Assembly (NCBI RefSeq): GCF_041821085.1
Contig: NZ_JBGUAZ010000005.1
Span: 124,001-188,000 of the forward strand
Direction: 5' to 3'
From: Natrinema sp. HArc-T2
GTDB taxonomy: Archaea > Halobacteriota > Halobacteria > Halobacteriales > Natrialbaceae
Length of the DNA stretch: 64,000 nt
Below, piece by piece: positions 17,044 through 26,022 of this stretch. Position numbers and translations under genes: made by a program. The number at the start of each line of letters is the position of its first letter. The first letter of the stretch is position 1. The notes under the pieces were generated by a model that made no database searches, was not told the origin of the DNA, and saw nothing but the letters and a program-made list of their open reading frames with translations.

Positions 17044-17064
17044 TGTAAGTAACCGGTACTTACA
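17044..17064. promoter_or_regulatory. Perfect dyad TGTAAGTA-n5-TACTTACA
   Basis: Two 8-base arms are exact inverted copies around ACCGG. The symmetry and 13-base centre-to-centre spacing (about one helical turn) suggest a dimeric regulator site rather than an RNA stem. It lies about 250 bases before the HTH_10 gene. The rest of the 16949-17311 spacer shows no gene. Confidence 0.5.
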
Positions 17065-17281
17065 GGAAGTGAGAACGGTTGATAAATCACGGTCCGCTCA
17101 CTGCCCTCGGAAATGATTGGTTGCGTATGATTTAGCAGCCAGAGACACACTATTGCTGAGTGACAACTGTCGGCTGCCGCCGAAGGCCCCCCAGAAGTGC
17201 TGAATGAATCCGGCGAAGAGTCACGCAAACATGACAGTCGTTGGAATTGGGTGGCGGGAAAGGCTACCGGAAACCAAATCC

Positions 17282-17290
17282 GTCTATACG
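17282..17290 (+). promoter_or_regulatory. TATA-like box of the HTH_10 gene
   Basis: GTCTATACG lies 22-30 bases before the ATG at 17312 and decides this start among several upstream in-frame ATGs. Confidence 0.5.
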
Positions 17291-17311
17291 TCACCGTGGT
17301 GGGCTTCGGTG

Positions 17312-18007
17312 ATGACCACAGTCGTCGAACTCGAGATTCCGGCTGCGCGGCTCGGCTTCGCCCGGACGTTCGATCGAGTGTCGACGTTCGAGTTTCAGGT
17401 TGGTGGGATGATCGGTGGGTCGGCACCGCTCGTCTGGACGAACGGGCCGGATCACGAGACAGTCAAGCAAGCGCTCGAGGACGACCCTTCGGTCGAAGTC
17501 GTTGCGAGCGTCGCCGACGATAAGCGCTCCGCGACGGACGAGAGTGCAGTCACGAGCCAGAACGATCGCTGGCTGTTCCGACTCGAGTTTGGAGACGGCG
17601 TGAAACTGTTCGAACAGATCGTCACCGAGAACGACGGCGCGATCCTGACGGCACGTGGTGCCGACGGGCGGTGGGTGGTGAAGTTGCTCTTTCACGACCG
17701 GGAATCGGTGTCGGCGTGTCACGAGTTGCTCGAGCAATACGAGTTTCGGGCCACCGTCACTCGGATTAGCGGCGTCGACGATCTCGCGCGGGCACAGACT
17801 CCTCTGACCGAAACGCAGTACGAGACTATCTGTAAGGCCCACGAGCTCGGCTACTTCGACGTTCCGAGGGGAGTAACGCTCAAAGAGTTAGCCGCGGAAC
17901 TAGACATTTCACATCAGGCGCTGTCGGAACGGCTCCGGCGAAGTCACGCTGCCCTCGTCAGCGCCGAACTGTCCGAACGAACCGCACCGATAGAGATCGA
18001 CCGGTAA
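17312..18007 (+). CDS. HTH_10 (Bat-like) transcriptional regulator, copy 1
   Basis: The 231-residue protein starts MTTVVELEIPAARL. The first 150 residues form the ligand- or signal-binding part seen in haloarchaeal bacterio-opsin-activator-type regulators. The C-terminal HTH_10 begins at TPLTETQYETICKAHELGYF and includes VPRGVTLKELAAELDIS, then SHQALSERLRRSHAAL as recognition helix. The target is unknown. It is monocistronic and preceded by the TGTAAGTA dyad, which may be its own operator. Confidence 0.88.
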   Translation: MTTVVELEIPAARLGFARTFDRVSTFEFQVGGMIGGSAPLVWTNGPDHETVKQALEDDPSVEVVASVADDKRSATDESAVTSQNDRWLFRLEFGDGVKLFEQIVTENDGAILTARGADGRWVVKLLFHDRESVSACHELLEQYEFRATVTRISGVDDLARAQTPLTETQYETICKAHELGYFDVPRGVTLKELAAELDISHQALSERLRRSHAALVSAELSERTAPIEIDR

Positions 18008-18456
18008 CACTGTCTTGGACTCGCAGTGCCACTGTCTACGTGGCCGGAAGCTTGCAGCCTGCCGTGAGCGTGTATCGGCGTCGCTGAACTCACTGCCGGG
18101 GGTTTCTACTAGCTTCACTCTATCGGGCTATTTAGCACACATATGTTTCACTTCTTGGCCAAGTCGCCATAATTGGTCTAACGAATAGATTTATTGCTGG
18201 ACAGAACAATAGTCAACTGTCGGCGTGGTGCCGACCGCTCGATCACCGAGACATGCGGCGCGTATCGGTGGATCACCCATGCTCAATCACATCACGGTCC
18301 GCGGTCATTCGTGGCTGTATGATCGCGTTAGTGCTGAACTCATCGCGGGTCGGCTCACGACCCGTCTCCAGCGTTCTCACGGTGAAATAGAGGTCATGAT
18401 TGTACGAGTGCGTAGTTTTATTTGTTAACCGAGAATACTATTATCCGAGAACTCGC
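18008..18456. other. 449-base spacer with AT-rich patches and one hairpin
   Basis: No reliable gene was found. AT-rich patches near 18165-18195 (TAACGAATAGATTTATTG) could be a promoter. CGGGTCG and CGACCCG at 18346-18364 form a 7-bp stem with a five-base loop. A 49-residue frame from 18279 has no recognisable features and was not called. Confidence 0.4.
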
Positions 18457-19038
18457 GTGATCGGACAGAGTCGAACGGATGCAGTCAGTGAATCGCCGCG
18501 AGCATCCGAGTCGATCGGGAGTTCGTCTGCGCTGTCACTCGACGACATTTACCATCTGCTTCAAACACAACGTCGGCGGGACGTGCTTCGATACCTTCGG
18601 ACTGCGGACGATCGGGTTCGGTTGCGCGAACTCGCCGAACAGGTTGCCGCCTGGGAGCAAGAGACGACCGTCGACAACCTGAGTTCCGACGAACGCCAGC
18701 GCGTCTACATCTCGCTGTATCAGTCACACCTCCCGAAACTCGACAATCACGGCATCGTCGACTACGACAAGGACCGCGGCTGGGTCGAGCCGACACCCCG
18801 TGCCGAGCAACTTCACCCGTATCTCGAGCCACCGTCTGCGTCCCAGTCGCCCGATCGGTGGCCACGACGGTACGCGGGAGCGATCGTTTGCTGTGGACTG
18901 GGTCTCGCGGCGGTCACCGCAGGGTTCGGCCCGTCCGCCGGACTCGTCGGCGCATGGGTCGTCCTCGTCGCGTTCGCGATTGTTACGAGCGCGCACGCGT
19001 GGTCGACTGGTGCGTTCGATCGCTATCTGACCAATTGA
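18457..19038 (+). CDS. DUF7344-type winged-helix membrane protein
   Basis: The protein is 193 residues from the GTG at 18457. Residues 25-125 form a haloarchaea-specific winged helix (SLDDIYHLLQTQRRRDVLRY, then LPKLDNHGIVDYDKDRGWVE as wing), a pattern used in many haloarchaeal regulators. Two transmembrane segments follow (GAIVCCGLGLAAVTAGF and LVGAWVVLVAFAIVTSA). This suggests a membrane-tethered DNA-binding protein; the signal is unknown. A TTG at 18400 would add 19 residues, but an AT-rich promoter-like patch (TTTTATTT) covers that stretch. Confidence 0.75.
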   Translation: MIGQSRTDAVSESPRASESIGSSSALSLDDIYHLLQTQRRRDVLRYLRTADDRVRLRELAEQVAAWEQETTVDNLSSDERQRVYISLYQSHLPKLDNHGIVDYDKDRGWVEPTPRAEQLHPYLEPPSASQSPDRWPRRYAGAIVCCGLGLAAVTAGFGPSAGLVGAWVVLVAFAIVTSAHAWSTGAFDRYLTN

Positions 19039-19074
19039 GACCGAGTCCTGTCAGTCTGAGTCCGCCGGCCAAGC

Positions 19075-19084
19075 GTTAAGTATT
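19075..19084 (+). promoter_or_regulatory. TATA-like box of the second GNAT gene
   Basis: GTTAAGTATT lies 21-30 bases before the ATG at 19105. Confidence 0.5.
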
Positions 19085-19104
19085 GGTTTGTGGTAGCGAG
19101 TGAC

Positions 19105-19836
19105 ATGGCATCAACAGAGACGCTCGAGTTCGGTCACGCAGACCGCAAACAGATCTACGAGTACGTCGAACGACGCGGAGCGGTCGATCCGGAGGAGACA
19201 CGGAACGACCTCGGCCTCGATCCCGGCGGGTTCCGCCATCACGTCGCGATCCTCAAGCGAGACGGACGGCTCGAAGAGAAAGACGGCACGCTCCGGGTCG
19301 CGCTCGAGGCGGGCACGGAAGAGGAGTACGTCGACGATGACCTCGAATTTCATATCCGACCGGCGCGCCAGGAGGACCTGACGGGGATCGTCGGGGCGAT
19401 CAGACAGGTCGCCGAGGAGAAAACGTACATCGTCGCCGAGACCGTCGCAGACGAGATCGACCACGAGAGCGCCTTACTCCGGCACAACGAGATCGAGTCG
19501 CGGATGTTTTTCGTCGCAACCGTCGACGACGACGTCGTCGGCTGGGTTCACCTCCACGCGCCGGAACTCGAAAAACTGAGCCACACCGCCGAACTCACCG
19601 TCGGGGTCATCGAGGAGTACCGCGGACACGGTGTCGGTGCACACCTTCTCTCGCGGGGCCTCGAGTGGGCTGGCGCCAACGGCTACGAAAAGGTCTACCA
19701 GAGCGTCCCCTCGGCCAACGAGGAGGCGATCGCGTTCCTCGAGCGCCACGGCTGGGAGACCGAAGCGGTCCGTGAGGACCACTACAAGCTCGAGGGCGAG
19801 TACGTCGACGAAGTGATGATGGCCGTCGAACTCTAG
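19105..19836 (+). CDS. Winged-helix/GNAT N-acetyltransferase fusion (copy 2)
   Basis: The 243-residue protein starts MASTETLEFG. It matches the protein at 5236-5967 across its whole length: QIYEYVERRG, TLRVALE, the block IRPARQEDL, ETYIV-like residues, RMFFVATVDDDVVGW, EEYRGHGVGAHLL and HGWETEAVREDHY. The wHTH (residues about 8-70) precedes the GNAT domain (85-243). Substrate unknown. The equal length and matching C-terminus EYVDEVMMA show that they are paralogues, not a chance similarity. Confidence 0.87.
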   Translation: MASTETLEFGHADRKQIYEYVERRGAVDPEETRNDLGLDPGGFRHHVAILKRDGRLEEKDGTLRVALEAGTEEEYVDDDLEFHIRPARQEDLTGIVGAIRQVAEEKTYIVAETVADEIDHESALLRHNEIESRMFFVATVDDDVVGWVHLHAPELEKLSHTAELTVGVIEEYRGHGVGAHLLSRGLEWAGANGYEKVYQSVPSANEEAIAFLERHGWETEAVREDHYKLEGEYVDEVMMAVEL

Positions 19837-19917
19837 GGTCGAGACTGCGCCCTGCTCGTTCGAGCCGCCATCGTCGGAATCGAAAGGTAGTTTTCCCGCA
19901 CTCTGCTACGGAGAGCC

Positions 19918-21096
19918 ATGCTTTCGATCGCACTTGCCGGGAAGCCAAACGCCGGCAAGTCCACGTTCTACACGGCGGCGACGATGGCAGATGTAGACGT
20001 CGCCAACTATCCCTTTACGACGATCGACGCCAACCGTGGGGTCAGCTACGTTCGGACTGAGTGTCCCTGTCTCGAGCGCGACGAGCGCTGTAACGCCGAT
20101 AACTGCGAGGACGGCAAGCGCTACGTCCCGATCGAACTCTTAGACGTGGCGGGGCTCGTCCCGGGTGCCCACGAAGGGAAGGGGCTGGGCAATCAGTTCC
20201 TCGACGAACTGACGAACGCGGACGTCATCGTCAACGTCGTTGATGCCTCCGGGGGGACAAACGAAAAGGGCGAACCCGTCGATATCGGCGAGCACGATCC
20301 CCTCGAGGACATCGACTTCATCGAGGAGGAGATGGATCTCTGGCTGGCGGGCATCGTCGAGCGCAACTGGGAGTCCGTCGAGCGCAAGTCCCGCTCGCCC
20401 GACTTCGACATCGACGACGCGCTGGCGGAGATGCTCTCGGGCTTTGGCGCCTCGCCGAAACAGATCGCCATGGTCCTCCGCGATCTGGACTATCCCGACG
20501 ACCCGATCCAGTGGGAGGACGAACATCGCGAGGCGCTTGCGCGTGACGTCCGCCAGCGCACCAAACCGATCGTCGTCGCGGCGAACAAGATCGACATCGC
20601 CCCCGAGGAAAACGTCGAACGCCTGCTCGAGCTGGACAAGCCCGTCATTCCGACCACCGCGGAGGGCGAACTCGCGCTCCGCCGGGCCGCCGACAACGGG
20701 CTCGTCGACTACGACCCCGGCGACGAGACGATCGCGATCGGCGACGATGTCAACGACGCCCAGCGCGACGCGCTCGAGGATCTTGCGGACACGATGGCCG
20801 AGTGGAACGGCACTGGCGTTCAGGCTGCACTCGACTACGCGGTCTACGACCTGCTCGAGCACATCACCGCCTACCCGGTCGAGGACGCCGCGAAGTGGTC
20901 CGACGGCAGCGGCAACATTCTGCCCGACGCATTCTTGCTCCCCGACGGCTCGACGCCGGTCGATCTCGCCTACGCGGTCCACTCCGACATCGGCGACGGC
21001 TACCTGCACGCCGTCAACGCCAAGTCGAATCGGGAGGTGGGAGAGGATTACGAACTCGAGGAGGGCGATGTGATCAAGATCGTAAGTACTAATTGA
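19918..21096 (+). CDS. Obg/DRG-like GTPase with TGS domain (YchF type)
   Basis: This 392-residue P-loop GTPase starts MLSIALAGKPNAGKST (G1). G3 is LLDVAGLVPG and G4 is AANKID. A Cys-rich insert (CPCLERDERCNADNC) after the switch I region is characteristic of the archaeal/eukaryotic branch. The C-terminus, with AYAVHSDIGDGYLHAVNAK, is a TGS domain for RNA or ribosome contact. It belongs with the OLA1/YchF and DRG proteins, which act around the ribosome. It follows the GNAT gene on the same strand with an 81-base gap. Confidence 0.9.
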   Translation: MLSIALAGKPNAGKSTFYTAATMADVDVANYPFTTIDANRGVSYVRTECPCLERDERCNADNCEDGKRYVPIELLDVAGLVPGAHEGKGLGNQFLDELTNADVIVNVVDASGGTNEKGEPVDIGEHDPLEDIDFIEEEMDLWLAGIVERNWESVERKSRSPDFDIDDALAEMLSGFGASPKQIAMVLRDLDYPDDPIQWEDEHREALARDVRQRTKPIVVAANKIDIAPEENVERLLELDKPVIPTTAEGELALRRAADNGLVDYDPGDETIAIGDDVNDAQRDALEDLADTMAEWNGTGVQAALDYAVYDLLEHITAYPVEDAAKWSDGSGNILPDAFLLPDGSTPVDLAYAVHSDIGDGYLHAVNAKSNREVGEDYELEEGDVIKIVSTN

Positions 21097-21181
21097 CAAT
21101 ATTCCCACAAGACGGACTCTGCGTTTTAATCGGACGTACCGATCAATACTGGTAAGTCACAGAACAGCCAGCGAAGAACAA

Positions 21182-21190
21182 AGTATATAT
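21182..21190 (+). promoter_or_regulatory. TATA-like box of the 96-aa membrane protein
   Basis: AGTATATAT lies 25-33 bases before the GTG at 21215 and supports that start. Confidence 0.55.
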
Positions 21191-21214
21191 TTTCATAATT
21201 CCAACACTTAGGGA

Positions 21215-21505
21215 GTGGCCGCTACACAACGTGACCTCATCGACCGAATCGGGCGGATTCTCGTCGTAGCAGTACTCATTTACGCAACCGCATTTGCTAT
21301 CGCGTACCTCGTGGGGATGCTCCAGATGAGTATTCATCCGCTGCTTCTGTTGGTTCTCAGTATTGCCATTGTTGTGGGGGGCTGGAGATATACTACCATC
21401 AACAGCCAGAGAAATCCTTCCTCTAACGGACGTAGTAGCAGATTCAATACCGTTTCCATTTGGAGTAACCGCGAAGATCGAATCGGACCAAAACGGCGAT
21501 TATAG
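21215..21505 (+). CDS. Small membrane protein (96 aa)
   Basis: Two adjacent hydrophobic stretches (ILVVAVLIYATAFAIAYLV and IHPLLLLVLSIAIVVGGW) suggest two transmembrane helices. The tail is basic with Arg and Ser, unlike the acidic proteins nearby. The start is a GTG with a strong TATA-like box upstream. No family recognised. Base composition is lower in GC than the neighbours, so recent acquisition is possible. Confidence 0.6.
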   Translation: MAATQRDLIDRIGRILVVAVLIYATAFAIAYLVGMLQMSIHPLLLLVLSIAIVVGGWRYTTINSQRNPSSNGRSSRFNTVSIWSNREDRIGPKRRL

Positions 21506-21723
21506 GGTGTGTCCACTATGTGCACAGCATCCGTGATCAAGTTCGTGAGCACGAATTGACGATCGGCCCACACGTCGGATCGCTATCGCTCTCTCCGTTA
21601 CCGTCGAGTGTAGTGATTTTCTGAGCGAGAAACACGCGCTCGAGAATTAAGTACTGGGCAGCGAAACGAGACAAATATGGCATCCACCACACAGCATTCC
21701 CGCGCTTCGTTTCTCGTCTCGAC
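21506..21723. other. Gene-free spacer
   Basis: This 218-base stretch is richer in A and T than the genes around it. No reliable frame or RNA was found. It includes the upstream region of the frameshifted gene. Confidence 0.4.
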
Positions 21724-22123
21724 ATGAACGCTCGTCGTAATCGCCATCTGAGTGCCATCGTTGGGACGTTTCTGATCCTCATCGCTGGTGGGGCGGCCCT
21801 CTTTTGGGAGAGCCTGAGTGAAACGCCGGTGCTGCTTGCTGCTCGGTCAGGTGACGTTACTGGGACTGGCTGGCTGCTGCGATATCATCGCTGCGACCGA
21901 CACACGACTGACCGACCGCTGGGCGTGGTATCAATGGAGTGGTCTCGGAAACGTCTTGCTTGGACTGGCACTCCCGCTCGGGTTCGTGGGGAGCGATAAC
22001 GGCCTCGTCTTCGCTGTCGTGGCCGGCATCGGTGGCCTCTCGTTAGTGGCAATGGGTATCGACATGCTCGTATACCACGGGACGTACACCCGTGGTGAGC
22101 GACTCGACCGAAACGGTGTCTAG
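21724..22123 (+). pseudogene. Small membrane protein with a frameshift
   Basis: The N-terminal part starts MNARRNRHLSAIVGTFLIL and runs to about base 21850, through one transmembrane segment. It then loses its hydrophobic pattern, while a second frame, offset by one base, picks up QVTLLGLAGCCDIIAAT, WYQWSGLGNVLLGLALPLGF and FAVVAGIGGLSLVAMGIDML, three further segments. Joined near base 21840-21860, they give a four-helix membrane protein of about 132 residues ending NGV. The shift could be a real lesion, a sequencing error or, less likely, programmed. The family is unknown. Confidence 0.6.
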
Positions 22124-22175
22124 CCGGGTGGTTCGCAACTCCGCGCGATCCGAACGCGAGCGCGAACAGTCGCAC

Positions 22176-22841
22176 TCACTCCCCAGTCGATAGGGCTCGC
22201 TCCGTCTCGATGTTACCGGCGCTCGTGGCGAATTGTTTGATGATCTTCTCCTCGGCCCGGTGAAGGGTTTCGCTACACGTCGACTTGGCGAGATCGACAT
22301 CGGCAGCGAGTTCCGTCAGCGTCGCTTGGCGTGGCGTGTCGTAATAGCCCAGTTCGATCGCACGCTGGACGAGCGCGGTCTGTTTCTCGCTCAACAACTG
22401 TGTCGTTTCGATGCGGTGCGTGACGGACTGTACCTCAAAGGAAATCTCGAACTCGCGTAATTGATCTGCAAGCAGGGAGAGCCGTTCTCGTGACGCAGTG
22501 ATCTCCCAGTCGACCACGCCGTCAGCGACAGTAAACGGTAACTCGAGTGGCGTCCCGGCTTCTCGAACCGGGAACAAGAGTATCGGCGACGACGTCTCGA
22601 ACTGTGCGAGGACGCTGTCGTCCGTTCGCTGGAGCAGATCGATGTTCGTGACGTCGTCGTAGCTGCCCATCGTTTGCATGACAGCGCCGATATTCGAATG
22701 TCTGATCTCGGTGAGTGCAACACCGCCCATCTCTTTGGGAAATGCGGTGAGAATCTCGAAAACGGCATCTGGATACTCCCGGGAGAGTTCCCCGATCCAA
22801 ATCCGGTCAGGGATCGTTATCCTCATCTCAGCACTGGGCAT
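22176..22841 (-). CDS. HTH_10 (Bat-like) transcriptional regulator, copy 2
   Basis: The 221-residue protein starts MPSAEMRITIPDRIWIGELS. The first 140 residues are a sensing region; the last 60 contain the HTH_10: TTQLLSEKQTALVQRAIELG, then YYDTPRQATLTELAADVDL and AKSTCSETLHRAEEKII. A TATA-like GATAC is about 28 bases before this ATG. An inner ATG five codons later is an alternative. It resembles the other two HTH_10 proteins in this window in layout. The target is unknown. It is divergent from the SRPBCC-like gene. Confidence 0.87.
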   Translation of the reverse strand: MPSAEMRITIPDRIWIGELSREYPDAVFEILTAFPKEMGGVALTEIRHSNIGAVMQTMGSYDDVTNIDLLQRTDDSVLAQFETSSPILLFPVREAGTPLELPFTVADGVVDWEITASRERLSLLADQLREFEISFEVQSVTHRIETTQLLSEKQTALVQRAIELGYYDTPRQATLTELAADVDLAKSTCSETLHRAEEKIIKQFATSAGNIETERALSTGE

Positions 22842-22984
22842 GGCGGTCGATACGGGACACTGCTGTGTATCAGTGTGGTCGAACATATTCGGGTATGGTG
22901 GGAGCAGCGGGAGCGACGAGCGCTCGCCGGACCGGGGCCGACAACACCGTCAACGGTAAGCCGTCGCCACGGTTTGTTCCCTGC

Positions 22985-23395
22985 ATGGCAACGGTCTCGC
23001 TGTCACGGCGGTTCGACGCGGATCCGGAGACGCTCCGCGAGCGCATCACTGACGTCGAGCCGTTCATGTACGGGGCCAACTTCGACGCCGTCGATCGGAC
23101 GGGAACCACGCTAACACTCGAGAACAGCGTCGGTCTCGCGACGATCGAGCTCGAACTCGAACTCGTCGACGATCCGGATGCCGTGCTCGCCTACGAGCAG
23201 CGTGACGGCATCTTCGATGAGATGACGACACGATACGAACTGACGCCACATGGCGACCAAACGGAACTGATGGCGACGACTGTCTTCGAAGTCGACATCG
23301 CGCTTGTGGGACTGCTTCTGGATGCGACGGTTATCAAGCGACAGCGACGACGGGAACTCACCGCACAGTTCGACTATCTCGCGGAAACCATCTGA
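22985..23395 (+). CDS. SRPBCC (START-like) domain protein
   Basis: The 136-residue protein starts MATVSLSRRFDADPETLRER. The pattern fits the SRPBCC helix-grip fold: an N-terminal strand with a helix, then repeated strands TTLTLENSVGLATIELELEL, LAYEQRDGIFDEMTTRYELT and TELMATTVFEVDI, then a long C-terminal helix. Such proteins bind hydrophobic ligands. No catalytic residue is evident. It is divergent from the neighbouring HTH_10 gene, which may control it. Confidence 0.75.
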   Translation: MATVSLSRRFDADPETLRERITDVEPFMYGANFDAVDRTGTTLTLENSVGLATIELELELVDDPDAVLAYEQRDGIFDEMTTRYELTPHGDQTELMATTVFEVDIALVGLLLDATVIKRQRRRELTAQFDYLAETI

Positions 23396-23469
23396 AGAGC
23401 ATACAGAACGACGATCCTGAGAGAGACTATCGTGGATCGTCTACTGCGATAGCGCTCTCACACTGGTAT

Positions 23470-23594
23470 AATAGTAACAACTGAACCGAGTGACACACCG
23501 ATTGCATCGTCCGCGGGTCTCGCTCGCGGCGCTCGCTCCGAGCCGCGATCCCGTCGTGCGATCGGGTGTGCAGTGACGGTCAGTGGCTACGATA
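23470..23594. repeat. MITE-like element, copy A
   Basis: Bases 23471-23588 align without gaps to 62405-62522 with 17 mismatches in 118 (about 86% identity). The ends are imperfect inverted repeats (ATAGTAACAACTGA against ATCGTAGCCACTGA). No transposase frame is inside. The element fills most of the 237-base spacer between the SRPBCC gene and gcvH. It can fold into a hairpin, though the inner stem is damaged compared with copy B. Confidence 0.75.
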
Positions 23595-23632
23595 GCTGCT
23601 GCGACCACTGATTTCAGTTTTCAGATTGTCAG

Positions 23633-24016
23633 TCACGCGATCTGATCTTCGTACTCGTCGGCCGTCAACAGCTCCTCGAGTTCGTCAGTGTCGTCCGGGT
23701 CGATCTCGAGCATCCAGCCGTCGCCAAAGGGGTCCTCGTTGACGAGTTCGGGGGCGTCGAACAGGTCGTCGTTGACCGCGACGACCTCGCCGGTGACGGG
23801 TGCGTAGAGGTCGGACACGGCTTTGATCGATTCGACGACGCCGAACTCACCTTCCTGCTCGAGGTCGTCGCCCTCATCGGGGAGTTCGACGAAGACCACG
23901 TCGCCGAGTTCGTCCTGGGCGAAATCGGTGATGCCCACGCGGACGACGCCGTCTGTCTCGAGTGCCCACTCGTGCGATTCCAGGTACCGTCTCTCGTCGG
24001 GAACGTCGAAGCTCAT
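23633..24016 (-). CDS. gcvH: Glycine cleavage H protein
   Basis: The 127-residue lipoyl carrier starts [17 protein letters not shown]. Its lipoyl-lysine is K65 in [13 protein letters not shown]. It shuttles the methylamine and reduced lipoyl between the P, T and L proteins. The HEW and [20 protein letters not shown] blocks are typical. The gene follows gcvT with a one-base gap, so the two are surely cotranscribed. gcvPA/PB lie 9.4 kb away on the other strand. Confidence 0.96.
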   Translation of the reverse strand: MSFDVPDERRYLESHEWALETDGVVRVGITDFAQDELGDVVFVELPDEGDDLEQEGEFGVVESIKAVSDLYAPVTGEVVAVNDDLFDAPELVNEDPFGDGWMLEIDPDDTDELEELLTADEYEDQIA

Positions 24017-24017
24017 G

Positions 24018-25115
24018 TTATACTGTGTCAATGAAGGGGGTGGTCTCAACTCTTGCCTTTTTCGACTGGCCGCGGACGACGACCTGCAGCGTCGTGCCGG
24101 GCTCGGCGTATTCGACCGGCACGTAGCCGAGTCCGATCGGCTGTGCTAAGGTCGGGCTCATCGTCCCGCTGGTGACGGTGCCGATGACCCGGCTCTCGGT
24201 GGTCGTGATGTCGTAGCCGTGGCGGGGGACGCCGCGGTCGATCAGCTGGAAGCCGACGAGCCGTTCGTCGACGCCCGCCTCGTCGATCTCCGCCAGAGCG
24301 TCTCGGCCCACGAACTCGGTTTCGAGCGCGACGGTAAAGCCGATGCCGGCCTCGTAGGGCGTCCGTGGGGCGGTCTCGTGATCGAAGTCCTGCCCGGCGA
24401 GCAACAGGCCGGCCTCGATGCGCAGCGTATCGCGGGCGCCGAGCCCGCAGGGCTGGCAGTCGAATGCCGTCCAGATCTCCTCGGCTGCGGTCGAGGGAAC
24501 GATCAGCTCGAAGCCGTCTTCGCCGGTGTAGCCCGTTCGGGCTGTCCAGCAGTCGACGCCATCGATCGTCGCGTACTGGGCCTCGAAGCGCGCGAGGTCG
24601 GTGACCGACTCGTCAGCGACGTCCTCGACCAGCCCGGGCGCGTTCGGTCCCTGAACGGCGAACATGGCGTACTCGTCGGTTTGGTTGTCGACGGTCGCCT
24701 CGAGGTCCCACTCGTTGCGGTAGCTGAGCCACCGTTCGTGGGTCGACTCGTCGGTGCCGGCGTTGGGGACGAACAGGTAGGTCGCCTCGCCGTCCTCGTC
24801 AGGCAGTCGGTAGACGACGGTGTCGTCGATGATGATCCCGTCCTCGTCGGTGATCGCGGCGTACTGGGAGTCGCCGACCGCGAGCCGGGTGACGTCGTTC
24901 GACGTCAGCCGTTGCATCAGCTCCGTCGCGTCCGGGCCGGTGACGTGAATCTGGCCCATATGCGAGACGTCGAAGATGCCAACGTCCTCCCGAACGGCCG
25001 CGTGCTCGGTCTGGATCGAATCGAACTCGACCGGCATGTCCCAGCCGCCAAACTCCGTAAACTTCGCTCCGCGCTCGTCGTGTAACCCACGTAACGGCGG
25101 CGTCTGAAGCGGCAT
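24018..25115 (-). CDS. gcvT: Glycine cleavage T protein (aminomethyltransferase)
   Basis: This 365-residue protein transfers the methylene group to a tetrahydrofolate-type carrier and releases ammonia. It starts [19 protein letters not shown]. Folate-site features include GGWDMPVEF, the [14 protein letters not shown] segment, and [13 protein letters not shown]. The C-terminal [21 protein letters not shown] block is the characteristic end. The C1 carrier in haloarchaea may not be plain tetrahydrofolate, which links to the RFAP-like gene at 8217. Confidence 0.95.
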   Translation of the reverse strand: MPLQTPPLRGLHDERGAKFTEFGGWDMPVEFDSIQTEHAAVREDVGIFDVSHMGQIHVTGPDATELMQRLTSNDVTRLAVGDSQYAAITDEDGIIIDDTVVYRLPDEDGEATYLFVPNAGTDESTHERWLSYRNEWDLEATVDNQTDEYAMFAVQGPNAPGLVEDVADESVTDLARFEAQYATIDGVDCWTARTGYTGEDGFELIVPSTAAEEIWTAFDCQPCGLGARDTLRIEAGLLLAGQDFDHETAPRTPYEAGIGFTVALETEFVGRDALAEIDEAGVDERLVGFQLIDRGVPRHGYDITTTESRVIGTVTSGTMSPTLAQPIGLGYVPVEYAEPGTTLQVVVRGQSKKARVETTPFIDTV

Positions 25116-25245
25116 ACTCGAACCGTCATCCGCAGCATAGTAATGTCTTTTCGTCGGTCGGTCGGTAGTAAGCCCTGCAGGATCGGCCCGCCAGCCTGGC
25201 AGCGCGTTTCGTCACATCTATTTCACGGCCACGGGAACACCGAGT

Positions 25246-25722
25246 ATGTTCGACCGCGTTCGCGCCCGTCTCGCCCAGTTGGGCGATCCACAGTATGCTG
25301 CCGAGCCCGCGGTGGGCCTGTTCGTCGACGGGCCGAACGTCTTCCGCGACGAGTTCGACGTCGATCTCGATGACCTGCGCGACGCAGCGCGCGACCTCGG
25401 TCGGGTCGGCGTCATCCGGCTCTATCTCGACGAACACGCCACGCCCGGTCTCATTCAGGCCGCCGAGGCCCGCGGCTTCGAGGTGATCGTCACCAGCGGC
25501 GACGTCGACGTCAAACTCGCTGTCGACGCGACCGCGTTTGCCGGCGACGGCACCATCGACCGGCTCGCGATCGCCTCGAGAGATACCGATTTCAAACCCG
25601 TCCTCGAGCACGCGGGCACCGTCGGGATCGAGACGATCGCGATCGCCCCGGGCTCGTACGGTCGCTCGGACGCGCTGCGAAACGCTGCCGACGAGGCGAT
25701 TACGCTCGAGCCAGAGCCGTAA
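25246..25722 (+). CDS. NYN-domain (TIGR00288-type) protein
   Basis: The 158-residue protein has a PIN-like NYN nuclease fold. GLFVDGPNVFRDEF holds the first catalytic Asp, TSGDVDVKLAVDATAFAG and LAIASRDTDFKPVLEHA hold others, and IAPGSYGRSDALRNAAD ends the domain. NYN proteins are presumed RNases. The family is widespread in archaea, but the substrate is unknown. Gene is divergent from gcvT. Confidence 0.87.
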   Translation: MFDRVRARLAQLGDPQYAAEPAVGLFVDGPNVFRDEFDVDLDDLRDAARDLGRVGVIRLYLDEHATPGLIQAAEARGFEVIVTSGDVDVKLAVDATAFAGDGTIDRLAIASRDTDFKPVLEHAGTVGIETIAIAPGSYGRSDALRNAADEAITLEPEP

Positions 25723-25749
25723 CTCGAGCGTGCCGGGAAAAGATGTGTT

Positions 25750-26022
25750 TTAGCCGCTGTAGGAGCTTTCACCAACGACCTCGAGCAGTTCGCCCTGTCC
25801 CGTCGCGGTCGTCTCGTCGAAGTCGGTTACGCGCACGCGGACCTGTTTCTCGACCGTCTCCGGGCCGGCACCGTCGACGATCAGTTTCGTATCGCCGATG
25901 TATGCGCGACCACTGGTGCCGTTAGTCTCCGCGATGAAGACATCGATCTCGGAGCCGGGTTCGAGAGCGGGTCGATTCGCACGGAACTGCCAGCCCGCGA
26001 GGTACTTGCTGAAGAGGCTCAT
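25750..26022 (-). CDS. TRAM-like small protein coupled to nhaC
   Basis: The 90-residue protein starts MSLFSKYLAGWQFRANRPAL. The segment EIDVFIAETNGTSGRAYIGD to the end (VRVRVTDFDETTATGQGEL) fits a TRAM-like beta-barrel that binds RNA in other proteins. Its ATG overlaps the TGA of nhaC by four bases, so translation is probably coupled. A TRAM-type RNA-binding protein as the partner of a sodium antiporter is odd, and no function for the pair is known. Confidence 0.7.
   Translation of the reverse strand: MSLFSKYLAGWQFRANRPALEPGSEIDVFIAETNGTSGRAYIGDTKLIVDGAGPETVEKQVRVRVTDFDETTATGQGELLEVVGESSYSG

Noticed and set aside
18225-18428. 67-codon plus-strand frame in a spacer
   Set aside because: Arg/Ser-rich with no conserved pattern; overlapping promoter-like sequences suit a spacer better.
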